A stretch of 64,000 bases of DNA, taken from positions 61,600,250 through 61,664,249 of the forward strand of contig CM049318.1 of NCBI GenBank assembly GCA_026874595.1, written 5' to 3'. The notes below the pieces were generated by a model. The model saw nothing but the letters and a program-made list of their open reading frames with translations. It had not been told where the DNA came from and made no database searches. Both the position numbers and the translations under genes were made by a program. Positions within the stretch are counted from its first letter, which is position 1; every line of letters begins with the position of its first letter. Source of the stretch: Sipunculus nudus (taxonomy: Eukaryota; Annelida; Sipuncula; Golfingiida; Sipunculidae). Below, one piece after another: positions 12,047 through 23,208 of the stretch.

Positions 12047-13629
12047 TCATACAATTGAGACTGACTGAGACGTAGAAGCCCTCCGTGCGCTCCCGTTGAT
12101 AACTAGTGTCTTCGGCACTCCCTAGGCATAATTTTGAAGATACTTCGAGTACGTAGATACCATGAAGCCAACGGTGACCGAAACATTCTTTGTTTTACCC
12201 ATGACCATAAAAGTGGTTTATTATTTTGTGACGGGAACAAAACTTTCAGAAAAAAGTAGAACTGCTAAGATCCAGAATTACAACTGCACACATTCCATTT
12301 ACAGTACTGATACACAAATAGGTGTTAACAGCACCTTAAAAAGATCCAGAATTACAACTGCACACATTCCATTTACAGTACTGTTACACAAATAGGTGTT
12401 AACAGCACCTTAAAATATATATAACACTGCCTTTGTTGTCCAAGACTTATGCTCTTCTTTTTTTCACGAAGAATATGCTTTGACGTGGCTGAAAGTATTC
12501 TGTTTTTTTTCATATTTCTGATTGTATGCTTACGATTAACAGATCCAAATTAGGTCGCTTAAACTAATCAGGTCAATGTAACCTATATATGTGTCCACTA
12601 CGACATCTAATAAAATGTCACATTAAGCAGCGCATCCTGAACATCGCACAGGCCACTTGTTTATGTCCTTAAGCTCTGCAAATTCCCTCGACTTCCATTT
12701 TTTAACGTTTGCTGTAAATACACCTTTCCATTAGCATGCGCAATGCACGCAATGGTCGTCTGCTGGTTTCGGGTCCTTTGAGCCAGCATTGTACATGCCA
12801 CAGCAGGTACATGCCACGGGAACCACTTCTGTTATATTCAGACAGGATCATTTATTTTCTTATTTTGACATATAGCAAATAATCTCTTGTTTTGTGTAAC
12901 GTTTATATATGGGACAAGAACCGTCTGTGTCAATTTTCACCGACAAATGTGGCTAGAGTAGCGGAAACGGTCCATTAATTGGTACAGTGTTTCAGCTAAA
13001 TGCTGTTTGGATTGCTTTTGGTTATTGAAATTAGTGAAACAGATTAGTGTGATGACCAAAAGAGAATATTTTTTTCCTATCTGTTATATTTAAATCAGCT
13101 TTTTTCACCTGTATATTTGCAGTACGTGTACCCGGGTTACCGCTACAATAACTGGTGGGTTAACACTACAGCACAGGAAGATGGTAAGATACACGTTTTT
13201 TTCCCCAACTCTAATACCGTAACTGACCTATTTATCCTACAAATACTAAAAGGCCCGATCTCAGCTATATTAATAATATAGAAGTAAGGTACCGCAAAAG
13301 TTGTTATTCTGGTGGTTAAATTGTTCAGTGGACTGCGAAAAATATTATATTATAGAAATAATGGAAGCTCAGGCCAAATTGTATAATTTATTGTTTATTA
13401 TATTATTATCCCCGACAAATCTGGTTATAAATGCATCAAGATGTGCTTTTTCCTCGAGTTGTATATATTTATCAGAGAGAGCAGACTGGCTTAGTTAAGC
13501 GTGAGTGTGAATGATCTCTTTTTAACATTAATTCCAGAGCCTCGTCCTGCCGATCCCGTGCTGACTATGATCTCTCTGGTGGTTGGGTACGTCGGGACCA
13601 TGACCATGTTCTCTGTGCTACTCATTTGA
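8619..13629 (+). CDS. Reeler-domain protein with C-terminal GPI-like tail (5' exon missing)
   Basis: Four exons join in frame: 8619-8838, 9418-9508, 13123-13183 and 13538-13629, giving about 153 aa and a TGA. They encode most of a Reeler domain: [17 protein letters not shown], the Cys in [29 protein letters not shown], then [13 protein letters not shown], the family pattern of F+GFLLQAR, L.SC...THS, W.AP and A.VV...STFW. Potential N-glycosylation sites are NDT, NVT and NTT. The C-terminus [20 protein letters not shown] ends at the stop with no cytoplasmic tail, which suggests GPI anchoring rather than a transmembrane anchor. There is no DOMON or cytochrome b561 part, so it is not a full ferric-chelate reductase 1. 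Known relatives include insect and mollusc 'putative defense protein' and reelin-domain proteins. The signal peptide and first Cys must lie in an upstream exon ending in phase 1. Confidence 0.85.
9122..9163. repeat. (AG)n microsatellite
   Basis: About 21 uninterrupted AG units in an intron of the Reeler gene. Confidence 0.95.
9418..9508 (+). CDS. Reeler protein exon, end of the domain
   Basis: Acceptor TATATTTGCTAG, donor GTGGGT. Completes the Ile codon and encodes [20 protein letters not shown] followed by [10 protein letters not shown]. The A-T-V-V...S-T-Y-W pattern is the last Reeler strand. Ends in phase 0. Confidence 0.84.
11811..12044. repeat. Two long (AT)n tracts flanking a 110-bp segment
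   Basis: (AT)n at 11811-11873 and 11984-12044. The segment between starts ACGGTGAAAAAAAACCCCAC and is not repetitive. Open frames here (poly Tyr-Ile) are artefacts. Confidence 0.9.
12268..12415. repeat. 74-bp tandem duplication
   Basis: Two nearly identical 74-bp copies (12268-12341 and 12342-12415), starting AAGATCCAGAATTACAACTG and ending GTTAACAGCACCTTAAA. They differ at about one or two positions, so the duplication is recent. Inside an intron of the Reeler gene. Confidence 0.85.
13123..13183 (+). CDS. Reeler protein exon, juxtamembrane stalk
   Basis: Acceptor CCTGTATATTTGCAG, donor GTAAGA. Encodes [20 protein letters not shown], a short aromatic and glycosylatable stalk. Phase 0 in, phase 1 out. 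Recognised by phase fit and splice sites rather than a known domain. Confidence 0.75.
13538..13629 (+). CDS. Reeler protein last exon, hydrophobic C-terminus
   Basis: Acceptor CATTAATTCCAG. Encodes [20 protein letters not shown] and then [10 protein letters not shown] followed by TGA. The small residues PAD before a hydrophobic run to the stop fit a GPI signal. The final codons are already part of the minisatellite unit that continues downstream. Confidence 0.8.
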
Positions 13630-14052
13630 CCAGGCTCACGTGACCATCTTCTATCTGCTGTACATATGATCAGCGCGTTACGTGACTATGTACTGTGCGC
13701 TACTCATATGATCAGCATCACGTGACCATGACCGTGTTCTCTGTACTACTCATATGATCTGCATCGCGTGATCATGTTATCTGCACGACTCAGACGACCA
13801 GCGTCACGTGACCATATTCGCTGTACTACTAACATGAGCGATACGACAAGCATACATCACGTGACCAAGTTCTCTGCGCTACACATACAACAAGCTTCGA
13901 GTGATCAAGGTGGCTGCGGGACTCAAATGAACAACTTCACGACACCGTTTTTAGAATGCATCTCATATTAACACTATCACGTGACCATGCACTCTGCACC
14001 ATTTACATAACCATGGAATCACGTGACCATGTTCTCTGTACTACTCATATAC
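13590..14052 (+). repeat. Degenerate minisatellite overlapping the Reeler stop codon
   Basis: About ten diverged units of roughly 40-50 bp built on CACGTGACCATGTTCTCTGT followed by ACTACTCATATGA and a CAGCATC-like end. The first unit is coding ([10 protein letters not shown] plus stop); the rest lie in the presumed 3' UTR or downstream. Perfect CACGTG occurs at 13637, 13719, 13805, 13858, 13978 and 14020. Confidence 0.8.
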
Positions 14053-14157
14053 AAGTCATATATATATCCACATAACTATTTTAACACGTCTGTAATAGGA
14101 TAATACGATGTGTAATAATATGGACTGTTTAAAGGGGAATGATTGGCTTTATACTAA

Positions 14158-14570
14158 AGGGGCCCAATCACCTATCCGACCTTTATAAAGGTTATCCCTA
14201 GGAGCTTTTATAAAAATAGGCCGGAAAACGTGGATATCACCACACAGAAGCTGCTTTTTTTATTTATATTAACGTGTTTATAATATGTTGGGGCCCACCA
14301 AAATAAAACAATTCAACAAGGGCATCTGGCAGAAAATCAGATAAGCCAGAGCTTTGCAAATGGCGCTTTGCAACAAGTGAACTTTCTACCTCCGCATATA
14401 TGCAACCGACCACCTTTGGTTACATGTTTTTCCCGTTTGTCAACATTGTTGTGTTTACAAACATTGTTGATAAACAGGTTCATACATCATTCACGCAGGC
14501 CTTTTAAGAACTTTTCACAACCAAAATTACCTTTAGATCATTTATATATACACAGAGGAAGCCAGATATC
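14158..14570. repeat. Dispersed repeat, copy 1 (inverted partner at 59505-59938)
   Basis: GGGCCCAATCACCTATC, CTTTTATAAAAATAGGCC, GGAAAACGTGGATATCACC and TACATGTTTTTCCC all recur as reverse complements, in order, at 59505-59938. A related head, TTAAAGGGGCTCAATCACCG, is at 19354. Family unknown; the ends suggest an inverted-repeat or SINE-like unit. Confidence 0.65.
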
Positions 14571-17169
14571 AAAATTCTTTTTCAGATGGTAGGTGAATGG
14601 GCAGCTTTAAACCACGAAAGTTTTGAGATGTTACTTTCACATGAAGAGCATATATACACGACCAGTCACAGGCTTATTATTAAGGAAACATATTCCAAAG
14701 CACATTTTACAGTGTCATATAATTCATTAGCCTATAAAAAAAAATCAAAAACATTTGTTTTAAACTTATGAGAAATGTCAACAGTGACGCTTATCACAAA
14801 AAAAACACCCGGTGACTAAAAATGACAAAATCAATATCAGTTTAGTATTTCTGACGCTACGAACAATATATTGTTTGGGAAGAATCAAAACAACATATAC
14901 TGTTTGAGTCTTTTCTAAATCTATTCCATGACGTCACACTTGCACTGGCCAATCATTTCTGGGTCCTCTGTCTGCTCTGATTCACATAACAAAACCCACC
15001 AAGGATGATCGAAACGCGACTTTTTCAGCGAAATAATTACCTCAGATTTACTTTATTTGTTGACACTATTAGACACTAGGTAAAATAAATATCATACATC
15101 ATATTATAGTTGACCCCTGGCCTCAGCTCTATAGGTGCATGGCCGTCCGACATTGCGTGCCGGTGCATCACTCGCCTAAATGTCATTATTAAATGTGTTG
15201 CTTATCTATTCATATTAAAATATTAAAAGATATAATAAGTAGGAATCACTGAGAATCAGAAGTAATTTTTATCATTTTTTAATATATATATATATATATA
15301 TAATTTCAATAATTGTGCCAAGTAATCTACTGACGCCCTTTCCCCTTCTCAAACCAAATATATATATATATATACTAAAAACTATGATATTTTAATATTA
15401 ATAGATTTATATATAACAAAATGTCCTTCCAATGTCTGCGAGTCTTCCCTCAACCCCACCCTGCCCTTTAAGATAATTCGACCCCACTGAACAGGATAAA
15501 TAAATTATTTATTTAATTTTTTACGATAAAAATCAATGTCCTCCTTAGTCAAAATAACAGTTGCAGCTGCCAACTTCACCTTTCGTTTTGTAGACAAGTA
15601 TTATTATTAAAGTTATTTCTTGTGAATTTTGACAAATGAGAAAAAATATCTCAGCTGTCCCACAATAATCCGTAACTGGAAGAAGTTTCTCTTGAAGAGA
15701 GACGTCCTCTGGTGGAAGGAAGGGGCAGATGCCACAAGGCCTTTGGCATCGTGAAGTATAAATACATGGATGTAGAGTCTAAGTCCCAAAGGGGAATCTA
15801 TCATTTTTATAATACCCGTCGTTAAAAACAGGACAGGTTGTTAATGTAAGAATCTGTGATATGACTTGCCTGACCCGCACAATCAGTGTCAGATGTTGCC
15901 GATAGGTATCACTAGTTTGGTGGAAAAGGTACAATTGATCTTGAGAGAATTGACATTGTTGTCAAGCGTCTGTCACTTTCGCACAGGTAGATGTACACTA
16001 GTGTAATATTAGTGAATTAAATGTTAAAGTATCTTATTTTGATTATGACCAAGAGAAACAGGTCAAAGATGAGTTCTAGTTATTTATGTTTTCGTTTTAC
16101 ATTCCGCCTTGAATATTTGCTCCTTGCCAAGTGTTGTTTTTCACACCATAATTTTACATGTATTGTCAAGATGTTTATTAAAGTTGATCTTAAAAAACAA
16201 ATTGTTCTTCTCACGTATACATCAATATGCAAGTGATTTAATCTGAAATAACGAGTTTTGCGATATCTGAGTTAAGGAAGGAGAATTTTACCCTCGCGCC
16301 CGAAGAAGAGGGTAAAAGGTATTGTGTATGTATGCTTGTCTATCTGCATGTCTGGGTGGATGGATAGATGTACGTCTACATGTATATGTATGCAGACGTC
16401 TGTCTGTCTGTGGAGATTTAGGGTGTTGTTGGGATGGACGGATGGATGAATGGGTGGAAGTATGTATGCCTGGGTGGATGGATGGATGGATGTCTTGCTG
16501 CACAAAACTTGTGGTATTTTTTTTTATAATTTCTTCATCTGATTCGCCGATTAAGGACGTTCTTGTATCCTTTAGCAATGCACTAGTAAGTATAGGACTC
16601 TGAGAGCTTCAGTATCAAATCAGGACAGTTTTTGATGTTATTTTCAGAAGACCTTTAGTTACATCTCGCTGTACCTCCGATGTTCTCCGATTAAACTACA
16701 GGACAAAAAAAAAAAAAAACGCAGATTTACTGGATCCGGGCTAGGTTCTCATTTGGCTAGGATTCTTCTAATTCGGTTTACTTTAATCTAAAGTTAGTAA
16801 ACTTTGCGTCAGTAAAAGCCTATTAATTGGTTTATTCGATAAAACGTACGTTTGCTGATTGTTTACCCGATTTACTGTGCTGCTGAAATTGATATATTTC
16901 GCGGGAAGCATTGGGCCAAATGGCAGTAAAACTTTCCACACGCAGAATATAGAAACGGATTTGTCTGTATACGCACTATAAGAACTGGTTTACTGTAAAC
17001 TGGACTAAAGACAGCGAGACTACTGCAGACCACCTTTCAAGCGAACGACAGTAAACTGAACTGATGCGGATTAATGGCCTGGCGCAAACAGAGTAATCTT
17101 GTTCACAATCCAGATATTATCTTCTATACGGATATTGCCAATGAACACCTCTGATGCTTATCTCTTAAT
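14571..17169. other. Intergenic sequence
   Basis: AT-rich with short (TA)n tracts near 15285 and 15358 and the GGATG tract. A short frame around 15645-15760 (including NWKKFLLKRDVLWWKEG) weakly resembles the linker before a Ty3/gypsy integrase; it is too short to call. Confidence 0.4.
16320..16500. repeat. Low-complexity GGATG/GTCTGT tract
   Basis: Irregular GATGGATG and TGTATG/GTCTGTCTG repeats. Frames on both strands stay open only because of the repeat. Confidence 0.75.
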
Positions 17170-17560
17170 TGTATCCGCTAAAAGTTTTGCGGATACATTG
17201 TTTTATGTTTTCACGCTGGATCCGCCGCCGCCGAGTTCGTTTCCGGAGAACTCCTCTAAGACCCTTGGGCCGATCTTTCTTGGGGCATATGTGAGCTGGT
17301 GCTTAACAAAGACTGGTGTGCATGTCCATAGATCTTGTAATCATATTTGCGTGTCATCCATCCGTGCCTTTGCTTTGGCTGTAAACACTCATATCTCAGG
17401 AGTGCCTCAATGTGTTGGTCTGAAATATGGCATGTCCATCCACTTCGGCGAATTTTCTTGTAGACAATCCAGGTGGCGCCACCTACAATCATTTTCGCGT
17501 AGCGTTCGCCCATGCGTTTGCTATCTGTCCGTCTTAGTAATTGGTTAACTGTGCATGTAC
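17170..17560 (+). repeat. Single copy of the ~280-bp hairpin-headed repeat
   Basis: Hairpin TGTATCCGC...GCGGATACA (17170-17197), then TCGTTTCCGGAGAACTCCTC and, near the end, AGGTGGCGCCACCTACAATC and a GTCCGTC remnant. It matches 42655-43010 in order. The 149-codon frame at 17099-17548 is this repeat and not a gene. Confidence 0.65.
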
Positions 17561-19350
17561 ATGAATTTAATTGAAATCTTTTCAAAAGGGATTGCATTAT
17601 TTCATGATTTCAAGGGTTTTCATACACAGTGTATAATTGTTTTCCAATTATCCCAGAAATGGCTTTTGACACAAAATTAAAATTGAATGCGGGATATAAT
17701 TCATCATGGAAAAGGCTTATGTAATTGTGTATGAAAGCTGCAGAAAAATATCTCCCCTCACACTCCATAGATTTTGACAAATTCAAGTAACTGCTTAAAT
17801 AATGGAATGTCTGCTATCAGTTATCTCAGGAACGGGTGCAAAAGAATGCGTCAAAGTGATTTGGCATATCGATAATGAAAATATATGTGAATGTAAGCTG
17901 CATGTGGCGACACCTGCGTGGACCATTTTTCTGAGAGCTAGAACTGTGTGTGTGTGTCTTATATTTCCAAAACACATAAGAAATTATCACAATCTTAATT
18001 TTTTATGGTAAACAGTTATTTAACGAAAAAAAAATAAATGGGTACCTTTGAATTGAATAACTAATCTCCGATAACCGGTGGTCACGGAAGCTTAAACGTT
18101 ACTCGGTTAATTTCATTATCTATAGGGTCCATTTTTTTTTTTTTTTGGGGGGGGGGTGGGTCTTTTCATAGGTTCTCCGGAGGGCAAAACTAGGAGAGGA
18201 TCATTTTGATTTTTTTTCTCAATTTTTTCTCATCTTTATAGTGTAGATTTCAGGTACGGCCAATTTATTAAAAGCTGAACTTTAGTCACAGAAGAGAGAT
18301 TACCACATAATTCATGTTTTTTTTTGTGGCTTTGGCCTTATTCTGAGGACAGAAATACATTTTGTGTTGATCATATACACCCATTCATAACCTCACGTTA
18401 TCGTATATTGATGTTATATATATATACATTAAATGAATCTACTCTGTAATTGGCCGAGAAAAGAATTCTGCCCAATGCTTCTAACAGGTTATTCAGTTGT
18501 TGAGAACTACCGAAAATATAATAAACAAATATTTATTCTGTAGACTGTATATATGAACTATAAGGTCATATATATCACTAACTACATTAAATAAATACGT
18601 GTATTTTGGAAAATTTAATTTAGTTTGAAATCATATAGCTTCAGGGGTTGCTGAATAATACATTCAATATTATTTTGGATCTAATTCCAGATGTATTGAT
18701 GAATCTCTGTGGAAATAAATGCTTTAACCGTTATAATGTCATATTCACAACATAATGCTCTTGGTGAAATTATCAATAACACTAGTTTAAAAAAATAGGC
18801 CTACTAGTCACACATGTGTTTATATGACAGAACCTGTAATGTTATTCAGGAGCATTCGTTAATTACTTTTGTTATTGATGGATTAGCAATTTCTTATAAC
18901 GAGAAACATTCATGTGATAACAGCTCTGTTTCAGTAACGTCTGTGAAGTCCGACTTCCAACCTGATACATCTCGGTTTCAGCGTCTACCTTCAAGCATTG
19001 TAGCGACCTCTGACGGTGGTTTGGGTTACTCACGCTGGGACATTGATGCAGGGGGTCACAGTCGACAAAATTAACCTTTGACCTGCAGTTAGCCACAAAT
19101 CTGGTCAGTGAAGTTTTTTTCTCAGTCTTGCTGTATTCCCGAGATTTAGATAAATGTTCGCAAAGCTATGACTTTGTGAAAAGTAGTCATACATGAATTG
19201 TTTACAGTATTCAAGGCCATGGGAACCACGCACACACTTGCTCAGTTCACCACAGGCAGGAAACCCCACCTTACTGTAACCCCTCTGTTTCAGACACCTC
19301 TGTATTTCAGACACTCGTTAAGTCATACTGTGGTTTAGGTTTCCCATATA
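17561..19350. other. Intergenic sequence, nothing recognised
   Basis: AT-rich with a T/G homopolymer run near 18130-18160. Short frames on both strands show no family resemblance. Confidence 0.4.
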
Positions 19351-19447
19351 TATTAAAGGGGCTCAATCACCGGGGCAATTATAGAATCTTTCTTACCGGT
19401 GTAGGGACAAAAAGTACCCTAACACCTGTCATCTTAGGGACCGGCTA

Positions 19448-19620
19448 TACGCACAATTTTCTCGTGCGCAGGTGCACGACTGGTCGTGCGTAGTGTATTA
19501 CAATATGCACGATATTGTCGTGCACATAGAGGATAGCATGCACGACAATATATCTTATATATTGTTGTGTTACCTGCACAAGATTATCGTGCACATTGTA
19601 TGCTATGTACACAAAATCAC
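19448..19620. repeat. Array of TGCACGAYRTCGTGCA-type palindromes, array 1
   Basis: Successive 30-40-bp blocks each contain GCACGA...TCGTGC inverted pairs (for example TGCACGACTGGTCGTGCG and TATGCACGATATTGTCGTGC). It begins after GGCTATACGCAC, which is also the complement of the end of array 2. Open frames through it (MHDIV-like) simply reflect the repeat. Confidence 0.65.
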
Positions 19621-19945
19621 AGTTCCATTTATATTTGAGTTAAAATTCCGTATACATTATATTATAACCATTCATTTTATTTAGTTACAACCACGCTGCT
19701 ATTGGTTCAAAAACATTGCGTGTGCGGCTCTGTAATAGCTAGACTGGTTCCCCGTCATATAGAGTCAAGATTAGCCTACTTTAGTCTTTAGCTTAAAACC
19801 TTTTATTAAATATAATTAGAATTATTTCCAAAATCTTGTGATCCATACAAATTATAATTTAAATATGCCTTACCATGTTTATTCTTATACACTGGAGTAT
19901 CTTACATACATTACACTGATACATGCAACAACCAATAGGCCTATC

Positions 19946-20062
19946 AGTGGCGGGTCCAGAAATTCGTGAACGGGGGCGCTGATATACTGGGTTAGCGGTC
20001 GATGGGTTTTAAGCAATATATATATTTTATAAATACATATATATACAAATATATATATAATT

Positions 20063-20103
<41 letters not shown>

Positions 20104-20567
20104 CTATATACATAATATATATTCAGCGTATGAAATTTTTTTTCTTATCTATATGAATTAAATGTAGAGATATTGTTCATTTGAAAGTTAATTAAAGTAT
20201 ACACGGGGAAATGTATGGGGGGGGGGGGGGTGACCCCTCCCGTATTGAGAATTTTTTTTTTAATTTTAAAGGGGACATGACCCAGTTCTTGGTGTTATGA
20301 CCCAGCAGAGTGGATATAACGGTAAGACTCCCTCCCTGGGTATAGAAACATCTAGATGCTATCTTATTAAATCTTTATCACAGAGCTCTTCATTCATATC
20401 CTCAACTTATGAATAGGATGTAATAAACTTTGGATATATCAATAATTTAATTGCTGGGGAATAAACAAAGATATCTAAACAAGAAAAATTAATAACGAAT
20501 AACTTGGAAAAGAAATAGATAAAATGAGAGATGTAATAGCTCAACCCCTCTGAATCCGCCACAGCCT
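19946..20567. mobile_element. Probable hAT-type MITE, ~620 bp
   Basis: CAGTGGCGGGTCCAGAAATT at the left end and CTCTGAATCCGCCACAG at the right (complement CTGTGGCGGATTCAGAG). GCCTAT flanks both ends, an imperfect duplication. The interior has an (AT)n tract and a G run. Confidence 0.6.
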
Positions 20568-22595
20568 ATCTTGAATGTAATTTTATAATATACAGATGTG
20601 TTGAAATACCAGCTTATAACACAGTTAGATAACAACATTTTATGTTGACTGTGTGAATTGCTATTTAAGAATACAAAAGGGAATATGTTAATATGCAAGA
20701 ACGCAGTTGTCAGTATAGAAAAAGTAACATTTTAGGTGATGTATTAACAAACAAAAATATTTAATCCGAGGAGTCAGGATCCATTGTTATATTCATCATA
20801 GTGAGCAAAGGTGAACTTAAGTTTTATTGCAACATTAGCTTTCTTGGGAAGGCAGATATTGTGATATGTCCTTATTGCTCTAAAGAGAGAAATTAAAAAT
20901 TAAATGTTCCACATGGTTGATAATTTGTAGTAAACTTTATCTGTAGGTGGAACCTTGTTACATAAATCACAATTTTGTGGAGTGATATTACATATTAATT
21001 GGCCGCAGAAATACTATAATCCTTGTATGATCTTTTCAGAACGTTTGAGCAAACTAACGGGTAACGGCTATCTTTGTGAAGTAAGCAGTGTCACCTGAAT
21101 AATGAAATGAGTTTCTTTTGTAATAACCTTCATCCTTCAATCTTTCGAATTCTTCAGATGTAGTCATGACGTATAGTGTACGATGAAATGCAAGCATGTG
21201 ATACGAGGCAGTTTGACTGAATTAGGGAGCAATTAAATGGTGACGATGGTTGATTGTAAGCTGTAATTACTTTAGAATCTCATTGCATTTCATAGGAATA
21301 TAATCTTTTGTGTCATGACATTAAGTTTGTCATTATCAACTTCGATTTAGGGTCTGGAATGACCTAACATTCAAATATCATTAATTTGAATGGAGTTGAA
21401 CTGAGATTCAATTTGTTGGCTGCAAACAGAATTGCTATGGCTTTTAGTCCTTCCTTCGCGCTGTATCTCAGTAAATTTTTGCATGTTTTGTACTACGAGG
21501 AAAGTAAATTGACATGTTCGCAAATAGTCAGGATTTGTTTGTATTATATAAATATGTATGTGTGTGTACGTTCCAGTATTTATGGTTGTATGTGTAAACA
21601 CAGGAGGCGGAAGGAGGGGAGATGGCATTATTAGTATCATCTTCTGCACTGGGTTGAAATAAGAACTGCAAAAGAATTAAAGCTGTACTAGCTGGTACTT
21701 CTTTTGGATTTATTCGTGTTTTATTAACCCTGCGCGAAGCGAGGGTTAGTGTTTTCACTTGATTCTGTGTGTGTATGATATCTCGAGACAGTATAACTGA
21801 TCTTATTGAAATTTATTTTGACACCATACGGCCATCTATCGAGCGTGATCCGTTACATCACAGGTCGCAATGACAGTGCGCCACGTGCCGCGTTTCCCTG
21901 AAAGGTGTCTGTAATCCCACGTACATCATAGGAAGGGGGGGGGGGGGGGGGCGCATGGTTGTTGTTCGTTATGTTTATAGTCAAGTACAACACTTGAATA
22001 CCATGATGTCCAGGGTATTTTTTAAAATATTCAGTTAAAAAATTCCAAAAAATAACAGATGAAATTTAAAAAAAATGCAGATCACTATATCTTCCGCGCA
22101 GGTTTTGCGTCCCCATATCTGACGCATACATATAATTCTTTATGCAATACTTTTATTTACTAAACCACTAAAAGTGCGTACGCAGCTAAGCTCCACCCCT
22201 ATGAAAACCTGTAGGCCTACTTATAACCAATACAGGAAATAAAGAAGGCCTAATCCCCCCCCCCCCCTCGAAAAAAAAAGGTGAACTATACTTCACCATT
22301 GCCTTTTGGGACCTGGGTGTAGTTATATTATGAAAAAAAATAAATATATGGATCATGGTTGCTTCCTTAACCCAGGCCACATGGCACACCCCTCAACACG
22401 TACACCTAGCCCAAGTGCTCACTCAATAAATGCTGCTGATCGATACATATAATGTTTTGAACCCCTTATTAAAAAGGGATTGTTGTGGCTCCCACATCAA
22501 CCCCCCCCCCTCCCCAGGGACCACCACTGCTAAATTTCGCTGTGTGCATGTAATCTCCGGAAAGTCAAATTCGTACCACTATATACACACTAACA
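20568..22595. other. Intergenic sequence with a hairpin-headed repeat start
   Basis: At 21726 AACCCTGCGCGAAGCGAGGG then TT forms a hairpin like those heading the other elements. It is followed by TGTGTGTATGATATCTCGAG, suggesting another short non-autonomous element whose end was not found. G and C homopolymer runs lie near 21937 and 22255. Confidence 0.35.
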
Positions 22596-22770
22596 AAAAA
22601 ATCGTGCGTACATCGTTTTACATGCACGATATTCGTGTGTATAACGAGCAATATACACGATAATTTGTGTGCATTACATGACTATATGCACGATATCGTG
22701 TATATTGTGCACTATATACACAATATCGTGCGTATAACATTGTATGTGCACGATATCGTGCGTATAGGCT
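22596..22770. repeat. Array of TGCACGATATCGTGCA-type palindromes, array 2
   Basis: At least five 30-34-bp blocks built on TGCACGATATCGTG and TATACACGATAATTTGTGTG-like palindromes, ending GTGCGTATAGGC. Same family as 19448-19620 in the opposite orientation. Confidence 0.7.
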
Positions 22771-22885
22771 CAGCCGTCATCTTACTATTTCCCCACATGC
22801 AATTCTCAGATTCATTTTCAATCTTTCTGCCTGTCTATAAGTATTTTATGATTGTTAACACATGATACATCTCTAAACTGACCTG

Positions 22886-22961
22886 GCAATAGCTGGGTTT
22901 GAACCTGCAATCACATGATATCTGACACTGCACTCTTACTATCTGAGCTAACTTGCTGAGA
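22886..22961 (-). repeat. tRNA-derived SINE head or tRNA pseudogene
   Basis: On the minus strand an A-box-like TTAGCTCAGATAG (22941-22953) is followed, at tRNA spacing, by a B box AGGTTCAAACC (22896-22906). The T stem pairs imperfectly and the acceptor stem poorly, so it is not a functional tRNA gene. No SINE tail was identified. Confidence 0.6.
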
Positions 22962-23063
22962 TACCAGACTGGGGTTTCCTGAAAATTCTAACTCTGTTTT
23001 ACAGACAGTCACTTGTGAAATTAATTTTTTTGTCAATAAATATTTTTATTTTAAGGAGATGCC

Positions 23064-23208
23064 CTGACTGACCTGGTCAAAAAAATGTTATACGTGTTCC
23101 TGCTGGCTGAAACACTGAGTGTTGCGGCTCACACTCCGACCTCTGGTCACGCGGCCTTGTTATGGTAAACCGACACAAGTTGACTGTGTTTACCAACATG
23201 CAGAACTG
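23064..23208. repeat. Dispersed repeat with TGGTAAAC...GTTTACCA inverted motif, copy 2
   Basis: Colinear with 1064-1205; the inverted TGGTAAAC/GTTTACCA pair and its spacing are kept though the loop differs. Confidence 0.55.

Larger units (their letters stand above)
9509..13122. other. Intron of the Reeler gene
   Basis: Long AT-rich intron with (AT)n tracts, the 74-bp duplication and a poly-C run at about 11530-11543. No further exon recognised. Confidence 0.6.

Noticed and set aside
11745-12050. 101-codon minus-strand frame
   Set aside because: Mostly Tyr-Ile from (AT)n tracts.
16288-16603. Overlapping frames on both strands rich in His/Pro/Ser or Cys/Gly/Trp
   Set aside because: Products of the GGATG/GTCTGT low-complexity tract.
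17099-17548. Longest non-COASY open frame apart from the COASY exon (149 codons)
   Set aside because: It runs through the hairpin-headed 280-bp repeat also found at 42655-43975; the protein has no family resemblance.
19472-22865. Frames with repeated MHDIV-like peptides
   Set aside because: Translation of the palindromic arrays; no start context or splice support.
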